The notes under the pieces are model-generated. The model was not told where the DNA came from. It was given only the letters and a program-made list of their open reading frames with translations, and made no database searches. Below, in pieces: positions 63,974 to 64,000 of a stretch of DNA of 64,000 bases. The stretch lies in assembly GCF_014489115.1 (NCBI RefSeq), contig NZ_JACTAH010000001.1, forward strand, positions 1,178,001-1,242,000, read 5' to 3'. This stretch comes from Thauera sedimentorum. Its GTDB lineage: Bacteria > Pseudomonadota > Gammaproteobacteria > Burkholderiales > Rhodocyclaceae. Position 1 is the first letter of the stretch. Each line of letters opens with the position of its first letter. Position numbers and translations under genes: made by a program.

Positions 63974-64000
63974 TAACTTTTCGGTCTCTGTAAGTCAATA

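Overview
The window is a dense, GC-rich bacterial chromosome segment with operons, Shine-Dalgarno sites and rho-independent terminators. Gene content and order suggest a betaproteobacterium of the Rhodocyclales type (Azoarcus/Thauera-like). The pointers are the block mdh / gntR / sdhCDAB-sdhE / gltA / sucA-sucB-lpd / zapE, the pair smpB / ratA-rnfH, a PilZ gene directly after holB, a FccAB-type sulfide dehydrogenase, and CoA-ligase-based acid catabolism. This is inference from gene order and protein style; no database was searched.

Layout. 1-2.9 kb: a patch that looks less GC-rich than the rest, with the 3' part of an OLD-like ATPase/TOPRIM nuclease gene (cut by the window edge), a DUF2026-like gene and a small GIY-YIG-like gene. 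3-10 kb: a metallo-hydrolase, then a rightward set made of a DUF3014 membrane protein, a cytochrome c, a small split-barrel (PPOX) protein, a PPOX-GAF-winged-helix regulator and an orphan E1 alpha/beta 2-oxoacid dehydrogenase pair. 10-15.6 kb: alanyl-tRNA editing protein, a CBS-PAS-GGDEF-EAL protein, a Lys/Ala/Pro-tailed protein and a CitE-like lyase, separated by REP-type palindromes. 15.6-29.6 kb: the TCA-cycle supercluster, with a GntR regulator diverging from mdh. 29.6-38.9 kb: YjfB, a chemoreceptor, a DinG/YoaA helicase, SelO, NnrU, SmpB, RatA, RnfH and a DUF4124 protein. 39-45.3 kb: guaB-guaA, an acyl-CoA synthetase behind a LiuR-like operator, and an MFS transporter. 45.4-51.2 kb: a PAS histidine kinase, tadA, an L,D-transpeptidase, a GNAT protein, NRDE, DUF4936 and YgfZ. 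51.4-56 kb: mltG-tmk-holB-pilZ-tatD-ankyrin, mostly overlapping genes. 56-59.2 kb: sulfide dehydrogenase subunits and gdhA. 59.3-64 kb: a leftward catabolic operon (ABC binding protein, CoA ligase, enoyl-CoA hydratase, SDR).

The most unusual unit is at 5.3-9.9 kb. Two promoters, one before the cytochrome c gene and one before the E1 pair, carry heptamers of the form CTNAGCR in 11-bp register. This is the arrangement bound by OmpR/PhoB-type winged helices, and the gene lying between the two promoters encodes a PPOX-GAF protein whose C-terminus looks like such a domain. Other regulatory signals read directly from sequence are three GCAC-N7-GTGC (NtrC-like) boxes before gdhA, a perfect 16-bp palindrome between mdh and gntR, a LiuR-like dyad inside the promoter of the acyl-CoA synthetase, and a sigma-28-like promoter before the chemoreceptor gene. 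No tRNA, rRNA, insertion sequence, prophage or CRISPR array was recognised.
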